Source: Ichthyophonus hoferi | Taxonomy: Eukaryota; Opisthokonta; Ichthyosporea; Ichthyophonida; Ichthyophonidae | Assembly: GCA_002751075.1 (NCBI GenBank) | Contig: NAOQ01000160.1 | Location: 81,362-124,595, forward strand | Reading direction: 5' to 3' | DNA: 43,234 nucleotides | The notes under the pieces: model-generated | Seen by the model: only the letters and a program-made list of their open reading frames with translations | Told to the model about the DNA's origin: nothing | Database searches by the model: none | Shown: piece by piece, positions 10,801 to 22,137 of the stretch | Numbering within the stretch: position 1 is the stretch's first letter | How the letters are laid out: every line of letters begins with the position of its first letter | Made by a program: the position numbers and the translations under genes

Positions 10801-13800
10801 GTGGGCCGGTAGAGGGGTTTATAGGCATGAAATTCATGCCAGGGGGTGCTTGGGACATGGGGTCTATAGTTGGCAGCTCCATAGACTGTGATTGTGGTTG
10901 GGCCTGGGGCTGTTGGCTGGGGGGGCTTATGATTTTATCCTGTAAATTCGAGGGGGGAGTTCTAGGATTAGTGGGATTATAATAATATAATGGTACAATA
11001 GTATTAAAACATACTAAGATAGCAATATATATTTATAATTATAATTAATCATAATAGTATTTGCAACTGTGATCTTGACCCGTGCTTATAATAACTTATG
11101 CAATAAACCCTATTAATAGCATAATATATGCTATCCAATCTAATTCAGCTTGATAACGTCAACAAAGCCGAAAGACAAGATGATAACAAATATTAATAAA
11201 CTAGACAAATGTTATTAGTAGCAATCATAAATCTTAGTGGTTAATCTGTGAGTAATAGCAATTGTGATGATTAATTTCGCAATCCACCAATCATAACTAG
11301 AGACGAATTATAGACTAGTACTTGCTATAGGTTAATAGCATAACGATAAATTATTTATAACTGGATGTAATTAATTGGTTTTAGCTGTTAATTGACATTT
11401 TTCTTCTAATAAGGAAGAAAACGTGATTTCCACTCAATGCGATAAAAGTGTGATCAACGTATAATCGTACTAAATCAATATATAGCAATATAAACCTACG
11501 TACATACATACATATAACTAAAATATAATACCTGCGATTGCGACTGGCTCATATCAACAGCCGCCTCTTGAACCATACTCTGTGATTGGAGGTCAGAAGC
11601 AGGGGATGAAGTTGACTGGTTATTGGCATCAATGGAGGTGGGCATTGGTCTTTGAGCCATATAGGGATCTAGAGGTTGAGGGGAACTAGTAGTAGGCTTG
11701 GTTCCGATTGGTTGTTGAGGCTGTACCCTGGAAAAATAATTAACTCGTTAAATAGGTGGGGAAGTATGTGACTGACCAATGGTCAGGTTATGATTAGGCG
11801 ACATCATTAAAACAAAAAATAAAAATAAAAAAGTATGGGCAAGTGTATATGTACATATGCATAGTATATTGTCATAAAAGATAAGATAGTCGATCAATTA
11901 AGCACAGCTAATTGATCTAATATCATATCATAGTTATAACATACCCATAACACACAGTTGTAATAACATTTGTTGTTGTAGTAGTATACCAATATATATA
12001 TACACTCGCCTATCCTCTTAATTAAGTCATTAATTACCATAATGATTAATTAGAGCTAAAGCACACAGAAACATAACATAACATACTGTGGCTGCATGGG
12101 CTGTTGTTTTTGTAGTAACAGTTGTTGTTGTTGTTGTAGTAGTTGTTGGTGATGACGCTGTAGTTCGAGATCTTTCTGGAGCTGTAGTTGTTGCTACGGA
12201 TGCAGTGGAATAGAAAGTATTATTTGATTGGACCGCAACAATTCAAATAATCAGAAATACTTCAAATGCCTAGGAGAAGGCATCTATCCATCTATCTATG
12301 TATATATAGAGTTGTGCTATGAGTTGTATTGCAATAACCAACCAGAGCACGATATTAAATTTTAATCAGTCACCACTGCTTATGTAATCCTTTCACGAGA
12401 CATCACCTGGTATTGAATCGGGAGTATATTACTATACATATACCCCAGTCTACTATATATCATACTATACCTTTTGTTGTAGTCCTAGTTCTTGTTAACT
12501 TACACTATACTATATCATAATATATACTATATACTAAATGCCTTACCTCTTGTAATTCTAATTCTTGCTGATTTATGGCAGGAACTTCCGCAGGAGCACT
12601 AAAAACAAAAAATAATTGGATTAGATAAATTATAAAACAATGTAACTATTGGCCATGAATGGGAGACACCAACTTACTGTTGATTATGATACTCAAGTAT
12701 AGTAGAGGATAATAGGATACAGTATAGTAAACCAATATCATATCAACACCCAATTAAACCTGTTTTTTAAAATACATTAAAACCATGACCAACCTTGGCA
12801 CAGCTATAAAAATGTCATTAATCGGTAATGCACTTGAATACAATAATATACTAGAATCTAATAATAATATAATATAATCCAACACGATATTAATAAAACA
12901 CCCTACCTCGGCACAGCTATAATGGGTTCACTAATAGGGGCTGTGGTAATTTCAGGCTCGGGTTCACCAAATGTAATACCAAGGGAGTCAAATTGCATCT
13001 CAAGGGGGGTCTATATTGAAAATACAGAGAAATATAGATTATGATGTCATTAACGGTAACACATACGTTGTTTTCATATCCTTCCTACGACTCTTTCAGT
13101 AGGTAATTGTACAATATAGCATAACATAATATAACATAGCACAATGGAATATCACATAATACAATACAATCCAACACAGCATAAAATACTTACAACAGAG
13201 TGTGGCAATACAACTGCCTCAGTAGGTAATTGTACGGTTTTCTTGTGAGGTACAGCAGGCTGCGCGGTAGCGAAAGCTGTTTCTTGCACCTCTACTGGAG
13301 GACACACGGCCTGAGGTTGGATATAGGTAATGAGTATTCAATAGTGGTAATTAGTAATCATTAGTAAAGAGGAGAAGAGGGCCATGGTGTATGTAGGTTG
13401 GGTAAGTAATAAAAGTATTGCATAAGTACACATACATACCTCATTTACTAAGGTCTCTCCTTCTATCTCCAAATGATTAGCTTCCTCCACCTCTTGTTCT
13501 ACATACTCTGCACCATTATGACGTCAGATAATTCCTTTTTATGTAGCTTAGACCAGATCATACTACATTATTATGTACATACATATCTAGCTATCTATAC
13601 CAAATATTCATACTCACTCACACACTCCCTCCCTCCCCTCTATTACCATATATATAGTGTGACATCATACCCACCTATCTTAGTCTCTACCTCTGCCTCT
13701 ACCTCCTTCTCCTCTTCCTCCTCTAATACTTCCTTCTCTACCTCTTGCACCTCTTCCGGTTCCTCCCATTGCACCGATTCCTCTACATGTTTCTCTTCTA

Positions 13801-16800
13801 TATTTGGTAAAATAAAAATATATTAGCCACTACACACGCAGTAGTATTCCTTACCTTAACAATTATAATATAACCTCAGTAATTCCATTGGTTTGTATCT
13901 AGATTAGTGGTAGATATATGATAAAGCTTATAATTGGTAGATATACGGATAAACATAGCATATCAAACCTTAGTGCTAAAATAAATTAGACATATATAAC
14001 ATGGTAAGAATGGACAGGTAAATTAACATTATTAGGGTATAGAGTAAGGATGGGCCTATCGGTATAATAGTAGGTATGAATCTATATACCTGGGTCGTTA
14101 TCGTACTAAATAAATAAAAAACACAGGCAAAGAGTAGACGTGGGAGCATTACACAAGGTAACCACCAGGGGGCAGCTAAGATAATTAGATAATTAATTAA
14201 TATAACTAACATAATAAAAACAATTAGCTAATACGGGCTAGGCCAAACCGAACCGAACCGTAAATGAGTGCAAACTAGGTGGTACAGTATACTGATACCT
14301 ACCCTGCTCCCAACCCTGTTCCCAACCCTCCCTTTCATCTATATTTTCTGGTTCGTTTTCTTCCAATGGGGCGTCTTGTTGTGACGTCGATTGCTCAGTT
14401 TGTATGGCTGGTGTGGGAGATACTTTAGGTAAAACTGGTTCAGGTTTCCTAATATGGGAAAGGGAGGGAAGAGAGTGAGTACCAGAGATAGTCAAGGAAG
14501 ATGTGATTGGCTGGTGGGGCTATCTTATAACCATAATTATCATTACTACTATCACATCACAATGATTACCACATCACTTACTTAAATAATTTAGCAGCCC
14601 AAGAATTAGGATTAACGGGCGGTGGAGGTTGGGCACTAACTGCAGCTTGCTGGGCACTAAAGAGTGCCTCTGCCCGTTGTGTTTCGCGTTTTATCTCCTG
14701 CATTAAAAATAGTTTAAATTTTCAATACTAATATGATTTATAGTAGATAACGGCACGATATGGCATTGTATAATGTTATTTAATACTATATAACAGGGTA
14801 ATATAGTATAATACATTATGTCCCTATATAACCATATCATTACACAGTGTATATATATGTATATATATATATCGTACCAGATCTTTAGGTGGGCCCTGAC
14901 CCCAGTGTCCACTTGCTATAACCGGGTTAGGTACAGGTACACTATGCACTGCACTGGTAGTTGGTGACGCATCAGGTACGTGATCCTCGCTATTAGCTAA
15001 TTGATTGCTTGATGACGTAGACATGTCCCAATTAGAACCCCCCGTATACCCACTGGTAGAGGAGGACCAATGACTATTGTGCTCCCAGCCGCCATTATCT
15101 TGATCACCCTATCAAAATAGAGATTGGTGAGTACACGACTGAGTAAGGATCTCTGTGGTCTATAATCCAATGCTAACTATATAATCATCAGGGCATATCT
15201 TATCATACCTTCTTATTAATTTTTAGTGTATTAATGTATTCTAATGTACGTATCAGGGCGCATCATATCATAACACTAATTTTTAGTGTTTCATTGTATT
15301 TTATTACATATTGTAATGTATTGTGTTACATTTGATTGTTTTTTTCCTGAATATTATAGTATAGTAGATATATATATATATATTGTGCGGTCAGCCTACA
15401 TTATCCTAATTGCCTTATCAAAATAAAGATTGGTGAGCACTCGACTAAGTGCGGGTTTCTGAAGTGTGTCTAACCCAATCATAGTGTAGTATAGTACAGT
15501 ATGTAAAGTATACATACCTACCTACATATATATATCAATATACCACATCTTTTATTTTTATTACCAGTAATTTAAATTTGACGGTTGCATTCAATAGGTA
15601 CATACCTTTGTGTCATGGGCCCCTTCTCTTCTAGAACGACCTGTGATTATATACCAATTAAGCACTTGTTCCTACAGTTTGATCCAATTATTTGCTATAT
15701 TTGCTATATATTTATATACATTTTTATGACATAGACCAATTACACAGCATGCTTTTTACATTACCCCGCATATATATATATACAATGTACGCATACTTTT
15801 GCGCTGTAAACTTGTCGAGATAAGCTAGATAAACTAAATAGAAATACTATAATATAATATATCGACCAGTAATAACGCACTAATATATGTTAAGATGGTG
15901 TAGCAAATGGCCAGCTAATAATATCTGGCATTAAAACTTAAACTGCCAATAACAACCGATTCTTCACCACTGCTAAGACAGACATACATCTTGATCAATT
16001 CCTATGATTGCATAAACCCTAACATAGAAATATTTTACCTCGCTCTGTGTCAGTATGTGTTGATCGTTTATCCCTATTGGTTGGGATGTCAGATCGTGAT
16101 ATGTCGCTTCGTCCGCCTAATTATGGCAATATTAATCAGATATCGAGATGATAGAATGGAATAGGATTAGAAAGATATATAAATAATAAAAATATACATT
16201 GCATTACATTCCAAGACAAGAAAATATAGTATAATATAACATACACCAAGTTTGACTTGAAGCGGTGCAATATGAATACTGGTGCCATTAGTATAATTAT
16301 AATAATCAATTAGCATATCTAGCCCAATTGGTTAACCTAATTAACACAACCTGTGCGTGATATATTACTGGTTCTTGTCTCATTAATATAATTATAGTTA
16401 ATTAGCACATATAACTCGATTGGTTAACCCAATTCACACCCACCTTTAGACGTTATATTGCTGGTTCTAGCTTCATTACGGCGAGGTGCTCTGTACGAAT
16501 CATCAACTTTCCGTTTTTCTTTTTTAGATTTAGTTTCCGTCCAATCACTGATTTCCAAACCTGAGGATATAGCTATATATGGCAAGACCACATCAAGTAG
16601 TGTAAGTCAAGTATCTCGCCACAGTTGACCAAGCCCCAGTAAGGGCCTATGATAGCTTTTAAATTACTTTTAAAAGTTTCACGCATTTTAATAGGATAAT
16701 ATATAAATAATAATGTTATACTACAGTATAAAATATAATAACATATCCTACCCTACTCAACCCTATAACATACCATCTAGTAGGTATATAACAGCATCAT

Positions 16801-17840
16801 CCACATTATATGCGTTATCAAATAATATTTGTGTTAATTCCTCATCTGTCATTTTGGTCCCTGTGGCCTCCCGAACTGCCTGCATTTTGACTGGAAGAAA
16901 GTCAGCCCTGGGTTAGTTATAATCCAATAGTATATACGCACTAAAAGGTTGAAATATAATGATTATGAAATAGTGGTTGGATGTTATTGCATGTAGAGTA
17001 TGTATAATAATATGATAGTACGATAGTGTAATAATACAGTAATATGACATCATGATAGGATGATAGGATAGTAGTATGGCAATATGATAAAATATAAATG
17101 AGATGTACATATAGATCCATATATAATATACCCTATTATCTCATAGTATTTATGCATGGGTAAAGAGCTACAAAATAAGATCACAGGATGCATATATGCA
17201 TACCTACATACAGGAATACATTCACATACATACACACCTACACAAGCATACACGAATATATGCATATTTTGTATATATATCACTTAAAGCCAATTAAAAC
17301 ATGTTACAATTAAATAATTAATACTTAGTAGTGCTATTCTAGTCTATCATAATAAGAGGTAGTATGCTAAACTCCCACCCGGGAAATACAGTAATTAATT
17401 ATGCCTTATATGGATATGCATACACCTATACATACCTTTATTCTCGGATATACCGGGTGAACACTGTATAGAAAAGGATCAATCAGCTATATGTAATTAT
17501 TTAATGCGAGATGTAATTAGCCAAATAAAGCTAAAAAGGGATAGTATAATGTCATACATTTGTAAAGTAGAATTTCAGATCACACTTCTATCATACTATG
17601 TACATAATATGCTTATATCATAACCTATACGTCTTTTGACATAAACATACATACAGTCTCCCTCGCCTACCCTCACCAACTCCTTCCCTCCTCTACATCA
17701 TACCATGTACAAACCCGTACTTTCCCTTTCCCTTTCCTTCCTCCCTTCATCTACTCTATATTATGCTATATACAAACAATCTAACCTACTTTGTCATTTG
17801 TATGTGTGGCTTCCTGTTTAGCCTGCGGAATTCTGGCCAT
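7871..17840 (-). CDS. UBAP2/UBAP2L/Lingerer-family protein, 25 coding exons, 947 aa
   Basis: Exons in coding order: 17840-17790, 17463-17436, 16890-16774, 16560-16444, 16116-16039, 15640-15606, 15108-14878, 14697-14582, 14448-14303, 13797-13675, 13507-13440, 13310-13194, 13010-12907, 12598-12547, 12193-12087, 11727-11532, 10939-10691, 10572-10501, 9933-9844, 9650-9513, 9311-9195, 9108-9019, 8850-8761, 8362-8108, 7927-7871. The total is 2844 nt and all phases agree. Residues ~20-66 form a UBA-like domain (VREATG ... DDAVIYLLDG) followed by the family's Leu-Asp/Glu-Gly then Trp context (LLDGLEISDWTETKSKK). Residues ~404-427 carry the UBAP2/Lingerer motif (MQFDSLGITFGEPE against human LQFGALQFGSEP). 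Residues 700-725 (YYDPMSAYRSQ...) match the human DYYSIPF...TGRDGS segment. The tail is Gln/Pro/Tyr-rich. An acidic block lies at 307-347, poly-Gln in exon 15 and GRRGRG in exon 17. Human UBAP2L is 1087 aa; the classical RGG block is weak here. Family members act in stress granules and RNA regulation; that role is inferred by homology. Confidence 0.88.
9286..9480 (-). repeat. Duplicated 5' edge of UBAP2L exon 21
   Basis: Plus-strand sequence ggacagtagaggcagtgcta inside exon 21 (from about 9286) is repeated as ggacaggagaggcacagcta from about 9381 in the upstream intron, with similar sequence continuing for roughly 80 more bases (CTAATTACTAATAGTTAT against TTAATTACCAATGGTCAT). Confidence 0.65.
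9660..9873 (-). repeat. Tandem duplication of the 3' end of UBAP2L exon 19 and its donor
   Basis: The exon 19 end and donor (plus strand cacctaccctaggatcctgc and onward, from 9837) recur at 9732 as cacctaccataggatcctgc, 105 bases away inside intron 19, with shared intron sequence on both sides. The intronic copy keeps a GTAGGT donor and a frame ending WYCEQDPM where the exon has WYYEQDPR. Confidence 0.75.
12790..12945 (-). repeat. Duplicated 3' edge of UBAP2L exon 13 with donor
   Basis: The 12-base string ggcacagctata ends exon 13 at 12910-12921 and recurs at 12797-12808 in intron 13, with matching sequence on both sides, including a donor-like GTTGGT in place of GTAGGG. Period 113. Confidence 0.65.
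12907..13310 (-). other. UBAP2/Lingerer signature region spanning exons 12 and 13
   Basis: Exon 12 ends LPTEAVVLPHSV and exon 13 begins TPLEMQFDSLGITFGEPE. Together they resemble the human UBAP2L segment IPALAVEMPGSAD...LQFGALQFGSEP that defines the family-specific domain (Pfam DUF3697). This is the most diagnostic part of the gene for telling it from other UBA proteins. Confidence 0.8.
13096..13235 (-). repeat. Copy of a UBAP2L exon 12 segment in intron 11-side DNA upstream of exon 13
   Basis: A 17-base string, tcagtaggtaattgtac, occurs in exon 12 at 13219-13235 and again at 13096-13112 in the intron between exons 12 and 13, 123 bases apart. Flanks match only weakly. Confidence 0.6.
15096..15440 (-). 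repeat. Duplicated 5' edge of UBAP2L exon 7 with acceptor
   Basis: Plus-strand blocks around atcaaaatagagattggtga at the exon 7 acceptor (15110-15130) recur as atcaaaataaagattggtga at about 15419-15438. The copy includes a diverged version of the first ~20 exon bases (GATAATGGCGGCTGG against GATAATGTAGGCTGA on the coding strand). Period about 309. Confidence 0.7.
16257..16480 (-). repeat. Three-unit tandem duplication ending in UBAP2L exon 4
   Basis: Units of about 90 bases share ATTGGTTAACC(T/C)AATT, then ACC..T...GT.ATAT(A/T)TACTGGTTCT-type sequence, then CATTA. The unit at 16434-16480 contains the donor and last ~37 bases of exon 4; the two others, at about 16257-16345 and 16345-16434, lie in intron 4. 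Confidence 0.65.
16774..17463 (-). other. UBA domain of the UBAP2L-like protein, split by a 28-base micro-exon
   Basis: Exon 2 (17463-17436, 28 nt, preceded by TTCTATACAG and followed by GTATGT) encodes CSPGISENK plus one base. Exon 3 begins TCAAAATGCAGG and restores the frame as ENKVKMQAVREATG, which lines up with EEKVKQLIDITG at the start of the UBA helix in human UBAP2L. The domain continues to LLDG at the end of exon 3. The agreement of phase, splice signals and homology is what supports such a small exon. Confidence 0.75.
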
Positions 17841-18190
17841 TGTGTCTGTTATTGTTATAGTGACATTGTATTAGTTTCTGATTATATTATATTACATTCA
17901 ATCGCTTTCTTTCTCTTTCCTCCTACCATATTATTATACCATCACCCCTCCTTCTCCTTTGGTCTACTATACTTACACAACCTCTTGACCTATGCAACAA
18001 AATCCTATTATATATTATACATATAGTAAGGCTAACATACTATAATAATTCTTTTAAAATTAAGCCATGTAGCCATACAATACCTCCACTTGGATATCAA
18101 AATATATATGGTTGCCAGATATGCGACCACTAATTCCTAGTATATAAGATTTATGATTAATACTGTATTGATTTATGATATATTGGAAGA
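17841..18190. other. Upstream flank of the UBAP2L-like gene
   Basis: This AT-rich sequence precedes the start codon at 17840-17838 (context ACAATGG on the minus strand). No TATA box or initiator can be assigned with confidence. Confidence 0.3.
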
Positions 18191-18194
18191 GTAT

Positions 18195-18580
18195 ATACTT
18201 TTAAAAGGAGGAGAGAAACTTTGCACTGTTGTCTCTTAGAAATAACAAACAAACACTAAAATAAAGAAAAATAACCCAAAAAGAATAATATTACAAATAT
18301 AGATAATATATATATATAGACTATTACACATTATGTACTGTAGTCATCGACCAAATAAGACAATATGAGTGAAAGTGATAGTTGTAAAAAGAAGAGAGAG
18401 AAAAGAGGTTTTACACCGTTGTTTGTTAGATATACTAACGAAACATGAAATAAATAACAATAACAAATAACAATAACATAGGAGTAGTAATAACATACAT
18501 ATTTTAATATATATATATATATATATATGTATATAGTATTACATACATGTGTTGTATTAGTCGACGAAATAAGATAACTG
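18195..18580. repeat. Two-copy tandem duplication upstream of the UBAP2L-like gene
   Basis: The order of blocks at 18205-18355 (GAGGAGAGAAACTTTGCACT, GTTGTCTCTTAGA, ATATATAGACTATTACACA, TAGTCATCGACCAAATAAGA) recurs at 18390-18575 (GAGAGAGAAAAGAGGTTTTA, GTTGTTTGTTAGA, GTATATAGTATTACATACA, TAGTCGACGAAATAAGA). Period is about 190 bases. Confidence 0.7.
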
Positions 18581-18689
18581 TCGCACCTTGTGGCAACTGC
18601 AAGTGTTGTCACACGGAAAAAGTTGTATAAAGATGAAAAATATAAATAATAAAAACGAATTCTCTCAAAGAAAAACCCCTATTTTAGTC

Positions 18690-19260
18690 ACGGAATAACA
18701 TTCACAGCTACGACTTCTAGCTGCGAATAATAGGGAATGATTGAGAATGCATGGGAATGATTGCGAATGATTACGAATAATTGCGAATGATTACGAATAA
18801 TGCGAATGATTAGAGATAATTGGGTATGATTGAGAGGTAATCTATGGATTGTGGCTCGATTAATTTGCGATTAGTGGGCGATTAAGGTGAATGATCGAAA
18901 ATGATCTGGGAATAATCACAGAATGTGGTCTGATCAATGTGCGATTAGTGTAAATGACTGATAATGGCTTGATATTAATCAAGGATTGATCAATTGGTTT
19001 GCGATTAGTGTGCGATTGGTATGCGATTGGGGTGAATAATCCGAAAAAAGATCTGGGATTAATTTTAGTTTGTGGTCTGATCAATGTGCGATTAGTGTAA
19101 ATGACCGATAATGATTTGGAATTAATCTAGGATTGGTCGATTAGTTTGCGATTATTGTGCGATTGATGTGCGATGAAGGTGAATGATCGTGAATGATTGG
19201 AAATCAATATGAGATTGTGCCACGATTAGCATGTGATTAGTGTGCGATCAGGCTTTTGAT
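18690..19260. repeat. Array of GCGATTA/GAATGATT motifs with a 147-base higher-order period
   Basis: The left part (18730-18830) is a short-period repeat of GAATGATTGC / GAATAATTGC units. The right part is built of TGCGATTAGTG motifs grouped into larger units: TGTGGTCTGATCAATGTGCG starts at 18924 and again at 19071, 147 bases apart, with further partial copies on both sides. More than a dozen CGATTA motifs occur in all. No coding potential. Confidence 0.8.
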
Positions 19261-20296
19261 CTGTATATACATCAAGCCAATTAGAAATTTTCCTATGGGT
19301 GTTTCATCATTATAAGTAAATAATTATGTTCCCAAAACAATAATAAGTTTACTGTATATTATTACAGTTTTTCAGTCATCAATACAGGCTGCTACCATAT
19401 ATGAAATAATAACCAGGACTGATTAACAGTAATAATAGTAATGGTTTTCAAGATATTAGCGCCTAGTATAAGTAAATTTTACATAATAAAAATTAAAAAT
19501 AAAATACTTACACTAATCAAAACATTGAATTAAATTGCGATACAGAAATGTACTGGTCAATATATTATAATGAAGTGTAGAACATGCATTGCTTTTGTTT
19601 TTATTTTACTTATATTTTGTTTTTATTAAGATTGTATATATAAAAATATATAATATAATGCACATACCATATAATAAGACATATACTGTGTAATATATAC
19701 TAATATAAAATAAACTATAATATTATATTTCGAGCCAGGTCAAATGGTTTGACTCGTTTGACTCGTCCATTTTTATTCTCCAGTTATAGTAATATCTTAC
19801 GCAAGCAATCCTTTTTGGCGGGAAATATTCTGGACCCGATTTCACATGCATTAATCGCTAATGGTAAAGATGAATCTACTGGCAATCTGAAAATATATCA
19901 ATATATATGCATCATATATTCTTCATAAATTATGTGAAAAAATATGAAATAAAAAATTATAAAAAATTAATACGTATTATTTCATAAATCATTTTTCAGT
20001 ATAAACGTGTCCTCTCACGGCGTATTGCCGTAAAGGATAGAACATCGCAATTATTAGGCGATTGTTTACGGATCAAAGACAATAATTGGCGAATTACATT
20101 AATTTCTCCAAAAACTGCCGTTAATCACAGATTAATCTGTGATTAATTGCTACGAAGTAGATAGGACAGGGTCGGAAGACACGTTTGTCCTCATACTGCT
20201 GCATAATTACTGTAGCAATATAATAATATAATAATATATAAAATATATAATACATTCAACACATCCTATTTATATTAATATAGACCTTACGTAAAC
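19261..20296. other. Intergenic stretch before the NPL/zinc-finger gene
   Basis: AT-rich. Isolated relatives of the GCGATTA motif (for example GGCGATTG near 20057 and ATTAATCTGTGATTAATTGC near 20130) occur. The interval should hold the promoter of the plus-strand gene, but no element can be assigned. Confidence 0.3.
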
Positions 20297-20318
20297 ATGC
20301 CTTCTACTACTTTCTTTG
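20297..20318 (+). CDS. Candidate first coding exon of the NPL/zinc-finger gene (tentative)
   Basis: ATG at 20297 in the context AAACATGC opens a frame MPSTTFFG that would end in the first base of a codon at 20318, followed by GTTGGT. Joined to the phase-compatible exon at 22138 it gives FFGCEISMNKPYTF, which fits the F-(W/F/L)-G-x-E-(I/V/L) start of nucleoplasmin-type domains. The donor is not a strong one and the implied intron contains the assembly gap, so an exon in missing sequence remains possible. Confidence 0.35.
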
Positions 20319-21455
20319 GTTGGTTTTCCTTTTTTTAATCCGTGAGATATTATATAGATAGGTAGATAGGTATGTTTATGATAATAAAGCAGCATTATGT
20401 AGGTAGGTAGGATAGGCTTATATTAGCATTATAATATGTTAGCATAACGTTTTAATAATATTGTATATTATAATAATATAATAGTACAATGGTATAATGG
20501 TTTACTGGTAATATGTAGGTGGTTATGTTTTGGTTTGCATGGAGGGGCCTGTATTTGCTTTTGAAAATATAAAATAGATAATATAATATAATATAATATA
20601 CGGTAACGTAATAAGATATAATCTAATGTATTCATTTTCCCCTCGGGCTGTGATTATAACCTGTAATAATGTAATAGTTTAATCGTTTAATAATATAGTA
20701 GTGTAATAATATTATCATATAATAGTATACCACTATAGTAGTTTAATAACATTAGTAGTTTAATATTACATATAATAGCAAAACAATATAGTAATAGTGG
20801 TATAATATTTTATATCATAGTTTAACTATAGGGCAAATATATACTTAGAGTAATAGTAATAATAATAATACTAGTAATAGCAATAACAATCATAATAGTA
20901 AATATGTACTGATAAAAACCTGTATATACCACAGAATAACTAAATAATATGTGTAGTAAGGACGGAGGTTATTGTATATGATATGGAGTAGGATAAAGGG
21001 AGAAGAGGTAGAGTGATGTTATTATACTATTACAGTGTTATAATCCTACTACATAGTTATCCTACTTTATTATTATGCGATCATATTATAATATTATTGT
21101 AGTATTATATTATTAGATTATTATACTACGATACTATGATAGTTTTATATTCTTATATTATTATAGTATGATGGTAGGGTAGTATCTTGTTATTAAGTTA
21201 TTGTACCATTATACTATTATATTATTATATTATTTAACTACTATGTTATTACAGTATTGTAGTATTAGAGTATTGGATTTTTATGTTCTTATTCTGCTAT
21301 ATTCTTATACTATTTTATTATTATAATCACCTATATATTAATCTAACTGAACTAGGATTACATAGTATCAGTATAATCCTGAATATATGTGCAATGAAAT
21401 TAATCTTTTCAATTAATTGACCATACTCTTATTGGAATATATTAATAATGATTAA

Positions 21456-22098
21456 TATTAATCTAACGGATTGGTTGATTTGTGCTATCTACGGAAAAGG
21501 CCTACGTGTATGCGCGTGTGTTTGGTGAAGCAGTTTAATGAGATGGACCAANNNNNNNNNNNNNNNNNNNNNNNNNNNNNNNNNNNNNNNNNNNNNNNNN
21601 NNNNNNNNNNNNNNNNNNNNNNNNNNNNNNNNNNNNNNNNNNNNNNNNNNNNNNNNNNNNNNNNNNNNNNNNNNNNNNNNNNNNNNNNNNNNNNNNNNNN
21701 NNNNNNNNNNNNNNNNNNNNNNNNNNNNNNNNNNNNNNNNNNNNNNNNNNNNNNNNNNNNNNNNNNNNNNNNNNNNNNNNNNNNNNNNNNNNNNNNNNNN
21801 NNNNNNNNNNNNNNNNNNNNNNNNNNNNNNNNNNNNNNNNNNNNNNNNNNNNNNNNNNNNNNNNNNNNNNNNNNNNNNNNNNNNNNNNNNNNNNNNNNNN
21901 NNNNNNNNNNNNNNNNNNNNNNNNNNNNNNNNNNNNNNNNNNNNNNNNNNNNNNNNNNNNNNNNNNNNNNNNNNNNNNNNNNNNNNNNNNNNNNNNNNNN
22001 NNTATTAATCTAACGGATTGGTTGATTTGTGCTATCTACGGAAAAGGCCTACGTGTATGCGCGTGTGTTTGGTGAAGCAGTTTAATGAGATGGACCAA
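21456..22098. other. Assembly gap (451 N) flanked by identical 96-base copies
   Basis: The N run covers 21552-22002. The 96 bases before it (21456-21551) and the 96 bases after it (22003-22098) are identical base for base. Either the two contigs really overlap and the gap is an artefact, or an unresolved tandem repeat sits here. Frames predicted across the N run are meaningless. Confidence 0.95.
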
Positions 22099-22137
22099 TA
22101 ATCACCTAGCGATTAATCTTAGTCTAATCGATTACAG

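Noticed and set aside
12455-12500. Extra micro-exon in the UBAP2L-like gene near 12470 (coding-strand CTACAACAAAAG before GTATAG)
   Set aside because: No acceptor gives an open, phase-consistent exon, and joining exon 14 directly to exon 15 keeps frame.
13473-13826. 117-codon Ser/Thr-rich plus-strand frame
   Set aside because: It is the antisense shadow of acidic exons 10 and 11 of the UBAP2L-like gene.
18331-18612. Minus-strand frame upstream of the UBAP2L-like gene
   Set aside because: It runs through the TA-rich tandem duplication and shows no homology or splice context.
18690-19260. CRISPR-like array
   Set aside because: The units are degenerate, without conserved repeat/spacer alternation, and the host is a eukaryote.
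21456-21551. GTTTGGTGAAG as the missing first-exon end of the NPL gene (would read VFG before CEIS)
   Set aside because: That frame has an in-frame stop a short way upstream and no ATG after it, and the copy is part of the duplicated gap flank.
21471-22013. Long open frames across the N run
   Set aside because: They consist almost wholly of unknown residues; no sequence supports them.
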